Shown: piece after piece, positions 33,519 through 42,012 of the stretch
Layout of the letters: each line of letters opens with the position of its first letter
Position numbering within the stretch: the first letter of the stretch is position 1
Assembly: GCF_900129465.1 (NCBI RefSeq)
Contig: NZ_FSRA01000002.1
Span: forward strand, 1,860,001-1,924,000
Source of the DNA: Chitinophaga niabensis
Lineage (GTDB): Bacteria; Bacteroidota; Bacteroidia; Chitinophagales; Chitinophagaceae
Direction: 5' to 3'
DNA length: 64,000 bases
The notes under the pieces: generated by a model
Database searches by the model: none
The model's input: only the letters and a program-made list of their open reading frames with translations
Told to the model about the DNA's origin: nothing
Program-made: the position numbers and the translations under genes

Positions 33519-34598
33519 TTACACTGTTTTGGGATAACCGGGAAGGTTCATGCGGAATTTAGCAGGGGTGATATGATATCTTTTCTTAAACATCTTGCTC
33601 AGATGTTCTCCATCTGCGAAGCCTGTCATATGTGCGATCTGGTTCACAGACAGCTTGGGATCTTTCAATGCTTCTTCCACATGCAGGAACTTCTGGTCCA
33701 TGATATATTCAGCGGGGCTGCGTTTCATGATATCCTTGAACCAGATCCGGAAGGTGGTTTCATTGACAAACACCAGTTTGGCAATTTCCGGAACAGATTT
33801 GGGGTTACTATAAGCTGTATCTATATACTGCACGGCAATGGAGATGGCCTCATGGTATTGCCGGGTTTTGGTAACCGGCAGCTTTTCCCTTTCGCTGAGC
33901 CGAAGGTAATACCCTATCAGCAACAGGCTCGTATAGGCCTCATATAATTTCTTCAGTGCTTCCCCCTGTAATGTAGAGGTTCGGAGCAGTTCAATGATAT
34001 GATAATCGTTGGCATTCAGGTCTATGGGCTCTATCCGTTGCCCCTGCATTTCACTTTCCCGCTTTTTATCATAAACCGCCTGGAACTGAGGATGTTCCGA
34101 CTTAAATTTATCCAGGTAGGCGTTGGAAAAGGAGAAGTAAACGGCTTTATAGTGTTTCGGTGCAAAGGTGGCTTCGTTCTTTATATCCGGTGGTACAAAA
34201 TAAACGCCCAGTTTGCCTTCTTCCAGTACCAGCGGGATGGGGACAATTCCTTGCAGGATACAGGGAATGGTTTTTTCCAGCCCGGCATACAAAGCTATCA
34301 GGGGTAATTTGGTGACGGGATAAAGAAAGGTTTGTTTGGTGATCACAAAGTCCAGCCAGCCTGCTACCCAGTTCAGTTCTGTGGATTGCCCGGCTATTTT
34401 GTCCGCAATTTCCTGGGTTACATAGTACCCGAACTCTCCGCTGGTCACTTCTACAGCCGCTTCTTTCACTTCATGCTCCGGTGTTCTTAATTCCTCAGGC
34501 AGGGTATTCGAAATGGTGAACTTCGCTCCCGGGGGAGTGGCGAATTTCATGATGGCTGCGCTTTCTGGGGATTGGCCAGGTTCAAATTGTTGGTCCAT
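33519..34598 (-). CDS. AraC-family transcriptional regulator
   Basis: The 359-residue protein has a C-terminal AraC-type double helix-turn-helix (about 255-355; SVPEIAKLVFVNETTFRIWF and VNQIAHMTGFADGEHLSKMF are the two HTH cores). The N-terminal 250 residues have no family I can name. The helix-rich middle (GQRIEPIDLNANDYHIIELL) resembles Bacteroidota AraC regulators of the same size. It is monocistronic and convergent with the hydrolase gene. Ligand and targets unknown. Confidence 0.88.
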   Translation of the reverse strand: MDQQFEPGQSPESAAIMKFATPPGAKFTISNTLPEELRTPEHEVKEAAVEVTSGEFGYYVTQEIADKIAGQSTELNWVAGWLDFVITKQTFLYPVTKLPLIALYAGLEKTIPCILQGIVPIPLVLEEGKLGVYFVPPDIKNEATFAPKHYKAVYFSFSNAYLDKFKSEHPQFQAVYDKKRESEMQGQRIEPIDLNANDYHIIELLRTSTLQGEALKKLYEAYTSLLLIGYYLRLSEREKLPVTKTRQYHEAISIAVQYIDTAYSNPKSVPEIAKLVFVNETTFRIWFKDIMKRSPAEYIMDQKFLHVEEALKDPKLSVNQIAHMTGFADGEHLSKMFKKRYHITPAKFRMNLPGYPKTV

Positions 34599-34662
34599 TA
34601 GCTGGGTAGAGCGTGATTTTTATAAAAGCCTGCTGAATAACGTCACGTAATTTAGTGAATTT

Positions 34663-35283
34663 TTAGGTACCGGATACTGATGGGCTAAAACCCTGCAGTT
34701 CCAGTAAATACTTCCGCCCTGCCCCATTCACTAACCCTGCTACCCATTTGATATGGAGGTTGGTATACTTTACCTTACAATACAGCCAAATGCCCACTGG
34801 CAGTAATAAAGCAGCCATGCTGACCAGTAATTCCTTATCCATCCGCCAGCCTGTAAAAGCAAACCCGATCACCACATATAGGCTGTAGAGCGGTAATGCC
34901 AGTAACCGGATCCTGAGGGACCGGATCATCAACGACTGCAATAATGCCGCAGTTTGCAGCAGCCCGGTTTTCTTTTGCGTACCCCTGAGGTTCTTCCAAT
35001 GTTCCTGTTGCTGGAGGACCTGCAATTGCCACATGTTACCCGCCATCCCCACTGCATTGAACAATACCAGTAAACCAGCCATGATCACCAGCGGGAGATC
35101 GGAGAGATGCCCCAGGGCAAAATACACCGTTACGATATTGGAAAATACCAGGGCCAGTAATTGCTTCACCCGGGAACGGCGTAAAGCGTTCAATACCGTT
35201 CTTGCCTGATCGTATTCAATGGTATCCAGGCAACGCTGCTGTACCTGCAATAGTTTATCAAACTGTAGTAATGTGTTCCTCAT
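34663..35283 (-). CDS. four-helix membrane protein, paralogue of the gene upstream, unknown
   Basis: The 206-residue protein has predicted transmembrane helices at about 40-59, 63-82, 126-146 and 151-169, with a helical N-terminal stretch FDKLLQVQQRCLD. The layout and parts of the sequence parallel those of the upstream gene, which it overlaps by 4 nt (ATGA), so the two are probably paralogues. They follow an ECF sigma gene; a role as a membrane-embedded modulator (anti-sigma like) is inference. No known domain is recognised. Confidence 0.75.
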   Translation of the reverse strand: MRNTLLQFDKLLQVQQRCLDTIEYDQARTVLNALRRSRVKQLLALVFSNIVTVYFALGHLSDLPLVIMAGLLVLFNAVGMAGNMWQLQVLQQQEHWKNLRGTQKKTGLLQTAALLQSLMIRSLRIRLLALPLYSLYVVIGFAFTGWRMDKELLVSMAALLLPVGIWLYCKVKYTNLHIKWVAGLVNGAGRKYLLELQGFSPSVSGT

Positions 35284-35927
35284 AAAATTTCTTTTTTGAA
35301 TTCTTCAATTTCCTGCATAAACCTGGTGGCCTTTTCAATAGACTTCCCGCCATCTTCCCAGATCAAAGCCTTTACCCATTTAGAGCCTGCATTCTTTGCA
35401 GAAATATTCCTGTATAACCATACGGAAATAAAAATAGAAAGGAGTGTTACCAGCGATTGAATGATCCAATAAGACCAGCCGGCACCTGCAAGCAGGGGGA
35501 TCTTAATATAAAAGACCGTCCATAAAGGCAATTGCAGGAAAATGATCTTGAATGTACGGATCACGGAGATATGCAGCCAGGTCAATTGTTCCTGTGTGAT
35601 GGAAATGGCGTTGCTGAAATTGATGCGCCTGATCACACGTATCTGTTTTGCATATTCCACCATCGCGTAAGTGTTGATGATCACCAGCAGCACAGCTGAA
35701 ATGGCAAAGAACGGTTCCCGCCAGGTGTAATACAAAAGGAATAACAGGAAGGCGTTCCAGGGAAAGCCGAATAGGATGGCAAAGCGCTTGAACCGTATTA
35801 GTGCATTGAAGGAGCGGTGTACTTGCTGTCCTTCTATCTTCTCCAATACTTTTATATTCAGCTCAAGGGATTGCGCTAATTTTTCGTCATATGCCTGCCA
35901 GATATTTTCCAGTTCGTCTGCTTTCAT
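35280..35927 (-). CDS. four-helix membrane protein, unknown, behind ECF sigma gene
   Basis: The 215-residue protein begins with DELENIWQAYDEKLAQSLEL, an amphipathic stretch common in Bacteroidota proteins behind sigma genes, then four predicted membrane helices at about 49-67, 72-91, 126-146 and 152-171. It starts 11 nt after the sigma gene and overlaps the next gene by 4 nt. Gene order suggests that the N-terminal cytoplasmic stretch might bind the sigma factor. That is inference; no zinc-binding anti-sigma motif is visible. Confidence 0.75.
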   Translation of the reverse strand: MKADELENIWQAYDEKLAQSLELNIKVLEKIEGQQVHRSFNALIRFKRFAILFGFPWNAFLLFLLYYTWREPFFAISAVLLVIINTYAMVEYAKQIRVIRRINFSNAISITQEQLTWLHISVIRTFKIIFLQLPLWTVFYIKIPLLAGAGWSYWIIQSLVTLLSIFISVWLYRNISAKNAGSKWVKALIWEDGGKSIEKATRFMQEIEEFKKEIL

Positions 35928-35938
35928 AATAGCAAGGA

Positions 35939-36433
35939 TTATTGATTTGAAAATCTTTGACGCAGTTTTTCTTTCATCCGGCTGATCTTAGTTCCAACAT
36001 TGGATTCAGATATACCCAGGATCTCTGCGATCTCTTTATGATTCTTTTTTTCTAAATAGAGGAGTATCAATGCCCTGTCCAGCTCATTGAATTCATTGAT
36101 GAATTGCTGCATCTGCCGGATGTTCTCTTCCAGTTCACTGCCTTCTTCTTTCATCGCTAATACCTGTTCGGACAGCTCTACGGTTTTGCCGGCAGTTTGT
36201 TCTTTCCTGTAAAAAGAGATGGCTGTATTCAACGCTATGCGGTACATCCAGGTAGAAAACCTATGATCTGCCTGGAAGCTTTCGCCGGAACGCCAGAGTT
36301 GGTAGATGATCTCCTGCGCAAGGTCCTCCCGGTCGTATTGATTACGACAATAAGAATTGCATATCTTGTATATGATTCGCTTATTCTCCTGGATCAAGGC
36401 TAAGAAGGCAGTTTTATCCGGCTGTTTCTTCAT
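35939..36433 (-). CDS. ECF sigma-70 factor
   Basis: The 164-residue protein has sigma region 2 (about 12-80; ICNSYCRNQYDREDLAQEII then YQLWRSGE) and region 4 (about 108-160; ELDRALILLYLEKKNHKEIA and the recognition helix ISESNVGTKISRMKEKL). It is the first gene of a three-gene operon with two paralogous four-helix membrane proteins, which is not the FecR-type arrangement. The controlled genes are unknown; autoregulation is likely but not shown. Confidence 0.9.
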   Translation of the reverse strand: MKKQPDKTAFLALIQENKRIIYKICNSYCRNQYDREDLAQEIIYQLWRSGESFQADHRFSTWMYRIALNTAISFYRKEQTAGKTVELSEQVLAMKEEGSELEENIRQMQQFINEFNELDRALILLYLEKKNHKEIAEILGISESNVGTKISRMKEKLRQRFSNQ

Positions 36434-36511
36434 AAATCGGTGATAAAGCTTTCATCTATTATTCGCGGAGATAGCAGAAAAATCACAATCCTGGAAAAAT
36501 AATTATGTTTG

Positions 36512-36526
36512 CATTGAAAATCAATG
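36512..36526. promoter_or_regulatory. candidate Crp/Fnr operator with promoter box
   Basis: CATTGA-AAA-TCAATG, perfect 6-bp arms, directly follows a perfect -7 box TATGTTTG (36504-36511) and ends 4 nt before the start codon of the Crp/Fnr gene at 36531. Autoregulation is an inference. Confidence 0.5.
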
Positions 36527-36530
36527 AAAT

Positions 36531-37106
36531 ATGATTTCGGCTTTAGTAGATCATATCCGCAGATACGTATCCCTGGATGAACAGGAAGCGGCTTTATTGG
36601 AGGAATACATAGAAGTAAAAGAGATGAAGAAAAAGGCATTCCTGTTGAAAGAAGGGGAGGTCTGCAAGGCTAATTATTTTCTGATCAAAGGTTGCTGCCG
36701 TTCTTATTTCATCACGGAAAAAGATGCGGAACACGTTCATCTCTTTGCCATTGAAAACTGGTGGATCACTGATTATGCCAGCCTGGAAAAGAAAATCCCG
36801 TCTATGTTCAATATTCAAACACTGGAGCCCTCCACGCTGGCGATACTCCACAGGGATAAACAGGATGAACTATTCGCTGCCATTCCGCAACTGGAGCGTT
36901 ATTTCAGGAGTGTGCTGGAAACAGCCCTTGCTGCTGCACACATGCGTATCAAGTATATTTACTCCCAATCCGGCTATGAACGGTACCATCACTTTAGTAC
37001 TTCCTTCCCGGATTTTGTACAGCGTATCCCGCAATACATGCTGGCATCCTACTTGGGCTTCACGCCTGAATTCCTGAGCAAGATCAGGGCCGGCAAAATT
37101 TCTTAA
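36531..37106 (+). CDS. Crp/Fnr-family transcriptional regulator
   Basis: The 191-residue protein has an N-terminal cyclic-nucleotide-type beta roll (about 25-115; FLLKEGEVCKANYFLIKGCC is the first strand pair) and a C-terminal HTH (about 148-188; IPQYMLASYLGFTPEFLSKI). It lacks the phosphate-binding Arg-Ser of true cAMP receptors, so cAMP binding is doubtful. Cysteines are not in an Fnr pattern. The downstream neighbour is an AhpD-like gene (63-nt gap), which it probably regulates along with itself. Bacteroidota have many such short Crp-like proteins. Confidence 0.85.
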   Translation: MISALVDHIRRYVSLDEQEAALLEEYIEVKEMKKKAFLLKEGEVCKANYFLIKGCCRSYFITEKDAEHVHLFAIENWWITDYASLEKKIPSMFNIQTLEPSTLAILHRDKQDELFAAIPQLERYFRSVLETALAAAHMRIKYIYSQSGYERYHHFSTSFPDFVQRIPQYMLASYLGFTPEFLSKIRAGKIS

Positions 37107-37169
37107 ACTAGTTCAATTGTTTGCGTGATGAAGATATTGGAGCTTTGTGTTCAATAAAAACAAAGCAAA

Positions 37170-37607
37170 ATGTCTAAAAGGATTCGCATTAAAGAAGTTG
37201 AACCTGCTATCTATAAAGCCATGATGGCGCTGGAGAATTATATGGCCACCACAAAGATCGAAAAACTGCATAAAGATCTGATCAAGGTCCGTGCTTCCCA
37301 GATCAACGGCTGTACTTATTGCATGGATATACATTCCCGCGAAGCACGCCAGCACGGGGAAACGGAACAACGCCTTTACGTGCTCACCAATTGGAGGGAG
37401 ACAGATCTGTTTTCAGAAGAAGAACAGGCTATCCTTGCCATGACGGAAGAGGTCACCTTACTTCCACAAGGTGTGTCTGACGAAACATATGAACGTGCTG
37501 CGAAATTATTTGATGAACAATATCTCGCACAGTTGATCATGGCCATCATTGCTATCAATGCATGGAACAGGATCGGGGTAAGCACGCATATGATCCCCAA
37601 TGAATAA
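37170..37607 (+). CDS. AhpD-like carboxymuconolactone decarboxylase-family protein
   Basis: The 145-residue protein has the AhpD redox signature C48-T-Y-C51 followed by His55 in NGCTYCMDIHS, the catalytic motif of alkylhydroperoxidase AhpD. The surrounding helices KDLIKVRASQIN and IMAIIAINAWNRIGV are typical of the family. It should reduce peroxides or act as a thiol-dependent oxidoreductase. It follows a Crp/Fnr gene by 63 nt. Convergent to the next gene. Confidence 0.92.
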   Translation: MSKRIRIKEVEPAIYKAMMALENYMATTKIEKLHKDLIKVRASQINGCTYCMDIHSREARQHGETEQRLYVLTNWRETDLFSEEEQAILAMTEEVTLLPQGVSDETYERAAKLFDEQYLAQLIMAIIAINAWNRIGVSTHMIPNE

Positions 37608-37622
37608 GATCGGCAGAAGCAA

Positions 37623-38099
37623 TCAGGGCTTGCGGTACCAGTAATGCGTGATCAGTACAATAGGAATACCCACGCAAAGCATATGGATGCCCCAGCCCAT
37701 TGCTGCACCTTCCCAGCTGAACTTCAACTTAGGTGCCAGCGTAAAGCGCAGTACCACCAGGTTCATCATGAGCCAGACAAAAAGCCCGTAAGCACAACCC
37801 ACCAGCCATTTGCTCTGTTGTAATAACTTCACACGCGGGTAGGCTGTAAAGAAGATCAGCCCCCAGATGTATGCCACAGCAAAATGCAGGAACACTCCCA
37901 GGGCAATGATCTCTCCACCACCACTATAAGCGTTTTTGCCAAGTATGGCACTGGAAATGTATTTGAATACTTTGTCCGGAGTAACACCGGACCTTGCAAA
38001 TGAATTGATCACCGCGGCTGCGCCATCCAGCATGCCTGTGGTTAATCCGATGAATACAGTTGCCGGCAACGGCCGCTGTACTTTCAAGACAGGGATCAT
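37623..38099 (-). CDS. four-helix integral membrane protein, unknown
   Basis: The 158-residue protein has about four membrane helices (about 12-30, 65-85, 98-118, 132-150), with motifs GLTTGMLDGAAAVINS near the start, SGGGEIIALGVFLHFAVAYIW and YGLFVWLMMNLVV later. I recognise this from Bacteroidota and Proteobacteria proteins of the DUF1440/YagU-like type, but that name is from memory. Function unknown. It is transcribed towards the AhpD-like gene and away from the ArsR-like gene. Confidence 0.75.
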   Translation of the reverse strand: MIPVLKVQRPLPATVFIGLTTGMLDGAAAVINSFARSGVTPDKVFKYISSAILGKNAYSGGGEIIALGVFLHFAVAYIWGLIFFTAYPRVKLLQQSKWLVGCAYGLFVWLMMNLVVLRFTLAPKLKFSWEGAAMGWGIHMLCVGIPIVLITHYWYRKP

Positions 38100-38237
38100 A
38101 AATAAAGTGTTGTTAGCTGAAAAGAAATTAAGTGCGGATGACGGTTACAATATAACTAATTCGGTTAATATTACAATTTCCCTGCAAGAAAAGAAATATT
38201 TCCTTGAAAAATTAATTTTTCGGTGTAGTTTTGTGTT

Positions 38238-38837
38238 ATGAAAGCGCAATCTTCTTCCAATCTTATCCAGGATACACAGGTAGCAGCTGCCATGATGAAC
38301 CCTTTGCGTATCCGGATCCTGGAACATCTCCGGGAACCAAATTCCGCAGCAGGCCTGGCGCGCATCCTGGATATGCCCCGGCAGCAGTTGAACTATCACC
38401 TGCGCGAACTGGAAAAAAATGAATTGATTGAACTGGTGGAAGAAAGAAGAAAAGGGAATATGACGGAACGCGTTGTAAGAGCTACTTCCAAATCTTATAT
38501 GGTGGTGCTGAATACGGCGAAGATCAATCCGGAAGAAGTGCAGGATAAATTTTCTGCCGCTTACCTGTTATCTGCTGCCACACAACTGATACAGGAAGTG
38601 GCTGTTTTACAGACCGGCGCACAGAAAGCAAAAAAGAAGCTGCCCACGTTTACATTGCAAACAGCTGTTAAGTTTGCCAGTCCTGAGAAATTGCACGCTT
38701 TCACAGAAGAGCTGGCTAAAGCAATCGCCAAACTGGCGGTGAAGTATCAGAACGAAGAAGATCCTAATGGACGGTCTTACCAGTTCCATCTATTTTCTCA
38801 TCCAACACTTAAAAAGCAAACACATGAAAAAAGGTAG
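38238..38837 (+). CDS. ArsR-like helix-turn-helix regulator
   Basis: The 199-residue protein has an N-terminal winged helix (about 15-85): MMNPLRIRILEHLREPNSAA and ARILDMPRQQLNYHLRELEK, typical of ArsR-type HTH regulators. The C-terminal region (about 95-199) is helical with a repeat-like QEVAVLQTGAQKAKKKL. There is no obvious metal-binding cysteine motif. It is the first gene of an operon with two SRPBCC genes, the first of which it overlaps by 14 nt. In related operons the regulator and SRPBCC (AHSA1) genes are usual partners, and the ligand is unknown. Confidence 0.85.
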   Translation: MKAQSSSNLIQDTQVAAAMMNPLRIRILEHLREPNSAAGLARILDMPRQQLNYHLRELEKNELIELVEERRKGNMTERVVRATSKSYMVVLNTAKINPEEVQDKFSAAYLLSAATQLIQEVAVLQTGAQKAKKKLPTFTLQTAVKFASPEKLHAFTEELAKAIAKLAVKYQNEEDPNGRSYQFHLFSHPTLKKQTHEKR

Positions 38838-39597
38838 GAGCACAGAGATGAGCCGTGAAATAGCGGCGCCGGTTGAAGCTGTCTGGAAAGCATTAACAGA
38901 GGGAGAAGAATTGCAACGTTGGTTTCCGTTGGAAGCAGTGGTATCTGCCGAAGATGTTAAACTGACCTGGGGCAGCGGAATAGACTGGAATATGGAAATA
39001 GAAGAACAGCAAGAAAATGAATACCTGCGTTGGGGATATGATAAAGAACATCATCATCTTGTTGGTCAGAAGGAACGACGCCTGGCAGTGGAATTTTTCC
39101 TGGAAGCAAAGAAAGGTAATACCATGTTGCGCATCGTACATTCTGGTTTCGGCGAAGAAAAAAGCTGGGACGACCTCTACGATGGCGTAAGGCGTGGATG
39201 GCAAACAGAATCACTGAGCCTGAAACATTACCTGGAAAATCATGCAGGGACAAACAGGGTAGTAGCGCTGGCTGAGATCACGTCTAAGAAAAGCGAGCAG
39301 GAACTATGGGATCTCCTCATGGCTGGAGGTATCTCTGTAAAGGATGATCAGTATACTTATACTACTCCTCTTGGCGATCTTTATCAGGGCAACCTGTTAT
39401 ACGATAATCCTCCGCAGGACCTCTGCGGCACATTGCAACATTTGAACAATGCCATGCTGCGTATCAGTATTGAAAGGTTCTACCCGGGAGCAGATAATAC
39501 CATTTGGGTATGGATCGGTGCATACGGGATACCGGAGAAAGAGATAAAGGAAGTGCAGCAGAAATGGCAGGAAAAGTTACATCAACTAATACCATAA
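38824..39597 (+). CDS. two-part SRPBCC (AHSA1-like) protein
   Basis: The ATG at 38824 (MKKGRSTEMSREIAAPVEAV) gives the usual SRPBCC start; an earlier in-frame ATG would lie inside the regulator gene. The 257-residue product has an N-terminal SRPBCC/AHSA1 domain (about 1-140; VWKALTEGEELQRWFPLEAV, ending GWQTESLSLKHYLENHAG) and a second region (about 145-257) with features of a shorter START-like fold (QELWDLLMAG near the start, W-x-GAYGIPE near the end). Binding of a hydrophobic ligand is likely. Overlaps the ArsR-like gene by 14 nt. Confidence 0.85.
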   Translation: MKKGRSTEMSREIAAPVEAVWKALTEGEELQRWFPLEAVVSAEDVKLTWGSGIDWNMEIEEQQENEYLRWGYDKEHHHLVGQKERRLAVEFFLEAKKGNTMLRIVHSGFGEEKSWDDLYDGVRRGWQTESLSLKHYLENHAGTNRVVALAEITSKKSEQELWDLLMAGGISVKDDQYTYTTPLGDLYQGNLLYDNPPQDLCGTLQHLNNAMLRISIERFYPGADNTIWVWIGAYGIPEKEIKEVQQKWQEKLHQLIP

Positions 39598-39600
39598 ATC

Positions 39601-40035
39601 ATGGCAAACATTGAACATGTGCAGTACATCAAAGCACCTGCGGCAAAAGTATATGAGGTTATTACCACTGAGAAAGGCCTGGGTGCTACATGGACTACCC
39701 AACTGATCGTGCAACCTGAAGTAGGGTTCATCAATCAGTTTGATTTTGATGATAACTATGCTACTAAAATGAAAGTAGTGGAACTGGCAGAGAATGAAAA
39801 AGTAGTATGGGAATGCATCGAAGCTGATTCTGAACCTGCATGGGTAGGTACGTCTGTTTCATTTGAACTAACAGAAAAAAATGGCAGAACCGCTGTGCTA
39901 TTCCGCCATCTTAACTGGAAAGAAGTATCTGAATGTTTTCGTTTTTGCAATTATAATTGGGCCATGTTCTTATTCAGCCTGAAAACCTATTGCGAAACAG
40001 GTACCGGAATGCCTTATCAACTCAGGGTTTTTTAG
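39601..40035 (+). CDS. SRPBCC (AHSA1-like) protein
   Basis: The 144-residue protein is a single SRPBCC domain: VQYIKAPAAKVYEVITTEKG at the start, a central beta sheet (QFDFDDNYATKMKVVELAEN, WECIEADSEPAWVGT), and a final helix AMFLFSLKTYCETG. It begins 3 nt after the previous gene, so it belongs to the same operon. The fold binds hydrophobic ligands; the ligand here is unknown. Its last 14 nt overlap the convergent phosphatase gene. Confidence 0.88.
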   Translation: MANIEHVQYIKAPAAKVYEVITTEKGLGATWTTQLIVQPEVGFINQFDFDDNYATKMKVVELAENEKVVWECIEADSEPAWVGTSVSFELTEKNGRTAVLFRHLNWKEVSECFRFCNYNWAMFLFSLKTYCETGTGMPYQLRVF

Positions 40036-41848
40036 CAGGGTGGTATAATTTGATCACCCGCATGATCTTATCAAAGATGGCTGTATTCTCATATACTCCT
40101 CTGAAATCCATTGAATGCGGGCCATAAGCAAATACGGGGACCATGATGCCGCTGTGATCTCCTGTGCTGAATGCACCATCCACATACCCTCTTTCAATAT
40201 TACCATCCAGTAAACTGAGGCCACCCGTTTCATGATCTGCTGTAACGATCACGAGTGTTTCGCCATTGGTGTCAGCAAACTGAAGGGCTTCACCGATTGC
40301 TTTATCGAAGTCCAGCATTTCGCTGGTGAGGTAAGGAACGGAATTGTTGTGCCCACCAAGGTCTATCTGGGCGCCTTCTTCCATGATGAAGAAACCATTT
40401 TTGTTTGTAGATAATGTGTGCATGGATTTTCGCAAAGCGCGACTGAGGAAATTACCACGGCCCTGATAAATGCTCCGTTTAGCACTATCGTTTAGCACAA
40501 TAAATTGCTGACTGGTAATGGTTTCCAGGGCGCTGAGATCAGTATGGTAACTGTAACCCTTGTTTTTTAATTGTTCGCTGATACCGGTAAAATGTTGTGC
40601 GCCTGCGCCGATCAGAATGCTAACGGGGCTTTTCAGCATGCCTAATGCGATGCTATCCATCTGATAGCGTTCTTTGTTGTGGCCAAAGAATGCCCCAGGT
40701 GTGGCATCTGTGATATCGCCCGAGCTGATGATGGCGCTTTTCATACCTAATGGTGCAATGAGGTCCGGGATAGCCGGTAAGCTGGTACCGGTAGCATCTA
40801 CTCCCACATGCCGGTTATTGGTTTTTTTTCCGGAAGCCATGGCGGTAGCACCTGCTGCGGAATCCGTGATATAGCTGTCTTCTGAAGTGGTTTTGGAGAA
40901 ACCGATATTAAGCAGTTGCAATAAGTTCAGTTGTCCGAAGTTGCCGGTATATCCTGCGTAGATCTGTGCAAGTCCCATACCATCTCCTATCAGCAGTATC
41001 ACATTCTTTACCGGGGATCTTTTATCATTGTTGCGGTAAGTTGGTGTATACAGCTGATAAGCTTCCCTGCCCTGGTATTGTGCGCTGGTACGTTTCTCCA
41101 GGTAATCTGCAAGGGAATCCACCTTGTCCGTATTCAGGTAATCCACACCCAGGTTGATCATGGTCTTCCAGGTATTGATATTATCCGGTGTAGCCCAGAA
41201 GCGGAACTTCTTTCCCAGGGCATGTACCTTTTTGATCACTTCCTGGATCGGCTGTTTTTCTTCTTTTACGATAGCACCTTTGCCGTTCCACTGTGTGTAG
41301 TTCCTGAAGTTATCGCTGATCATCCATACTCTGCGGAGTTGTGCGGGAGTGTAAGTGGCGGTAGGTATTCCGTCGAATAGGATATAGGGAGGATATTGTT
41401 CCCATAAGGTTGGATCGGGGCGGCTTCCGCTGATAACTATTTTTACCTGCGGGTGGGCGGTGATCTCCGGGAATGTGCTTAGTATCTGGATCAATGTGCG
41501 CATGGTAGGTTCTCCCGCTGTTTTGAAATCTATGAGCAGTTGAAGCTGGCGGGGAGGAGTGGCAAAAATCCCTTTGTTTGCACGGATCATATTTTGCAGC
41601 GGTTGCAGGTATAATGCCTGCAGGGTGCGGCTGCTGTCTATGTCTTTCTGGTTATGTGCCACATACAACTGGCCGTTCCGTTCGTAAACGTCTGCTTCTA
41701 TAGAACCGAAGTTCCGTGCAAATGCGTTGCTAAACGGTTTAGCCTGCTCATAGTCGTTATGGGAGTGAGCATTGGAGGTAGTGTATTGTGCCAGGGCGGG
41801 AGAGCATAGGCCCAGGAGGCAAATGAGTGTATAGATATAACGATGCAT
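40022..41848 (-). CDS. fused phosphodiesterase-like (GDPD/PI-PLC) and alkaline phosphatase
   Basis: The 608-residue secreted protein has a signal peptide (about 1-20), an N-terminal domain (about 22-255) with the sequence SHNDY (His30-Asn-Asp32), E51-x-D53 and His65 that is typical of GDPD/PI-PLC-type TIM barrels, and a C-terminal alkaline phosphatase domain (about 280-600). The latter has the metal ligand Asp289 in LLIGDGMG, the nucleophile Ser330 in TDSAAGATAMASG, and TADHETGG with His ligands. A single chain could cleave a phosphodiester and then the phosphate monoester. Both halves keep their key residues. Ends 13 nt before the stop of the SRPBCC gene on the other strand. Confidence 0.88.
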   Translation of the reverse strand: MHRYIYTLICLLGLCSPALAQYTTSNAHSHNDYEQAKPFSNAFARNFGSIEADVYERNGQLYVAHNQKDIDSSRTLQALYLQPLQNMIRANKGIFATPPRQLQLLIDFKTAGEPTMRTLIQILSTFPEITAHPQVKIVISGSRPDPTLWEQYPPYILFDGIPTATYTPAQLRRVWMISDNFRNYTQWNGKGAIVKEEKQPIQEVIKKVHALGKKFRFWATPDNINTWKTMINLGVDYLNTDKVDSLADYLEKRTSAQYQGREAYQLYTPTYRNNDKRSPVKNVILLIGDGMGLAQIYAGYTGNFGQLNLLQLLNIGFSKTTSEDSYITDSAAGATAMASGKKTNNRHVGVDATGTSLPAIPDLIAPLGMKSAIISSGDITDATPGAFFGHNKERYQMDSIALGMLKSPVSILIGAGAQHFTGISEQLKNKGYSYHTDLSALETITSQQFIVLNDSAKRSIYQGRGNFLSRALRKSMHTLSTNKNGFFIMEEGAQIDLGGHNNSVPYLTSEMLDFDKAIGEALQFADTNGETLVIVTADHETGGLSLLDGNIERGYVDGAFSTGDHSGIMVPVFAYGPHSMDFRGVYENTAIFDKIMRVIKLYHPAKKP

Positions 41849-41861
41849 GGTTTAAAAGTAA

Positions 41862-41888
41862 AGAACTCCTGGTAAAGGGGGGAGTTCT
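41862..41888. promoter_or_regulatory. small inverted repeat upstream of the phosphatase gene
   Basis: AGAACTCC (41862-41869) and GGAGTTCT (41881-41888) are perfect arms, 14 nt upstream of the phosphatase start codon. It could be an operator or leader hairpin. Confidence 0.3.
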
Positions 41889-41950
41889 GTATGAGATATT
41901 TTGGTTAAGGATAAAAGAGAGGCCCCGGGGTTTGTTTTCAGATATCCCAT

Positions 41951-41986
41951 AAAAAAGGATACCGGGCATTGGCCCGGTATCCTTTA
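41951..41986 (-). terminator. dnaA terminator
   Basis: GGATACCGGGC (41957-41967) and GCCCGGTATCC (41972-41982) form a perfect 11-bp stem around ATTG; on the minus strand TTTTTT follows. It ends the dnaA transcript. Confidence 0.88.
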
Positions 41987-42012
41987 AGAACTTTGCAAGC
42001 TGGTTGCAGGGG

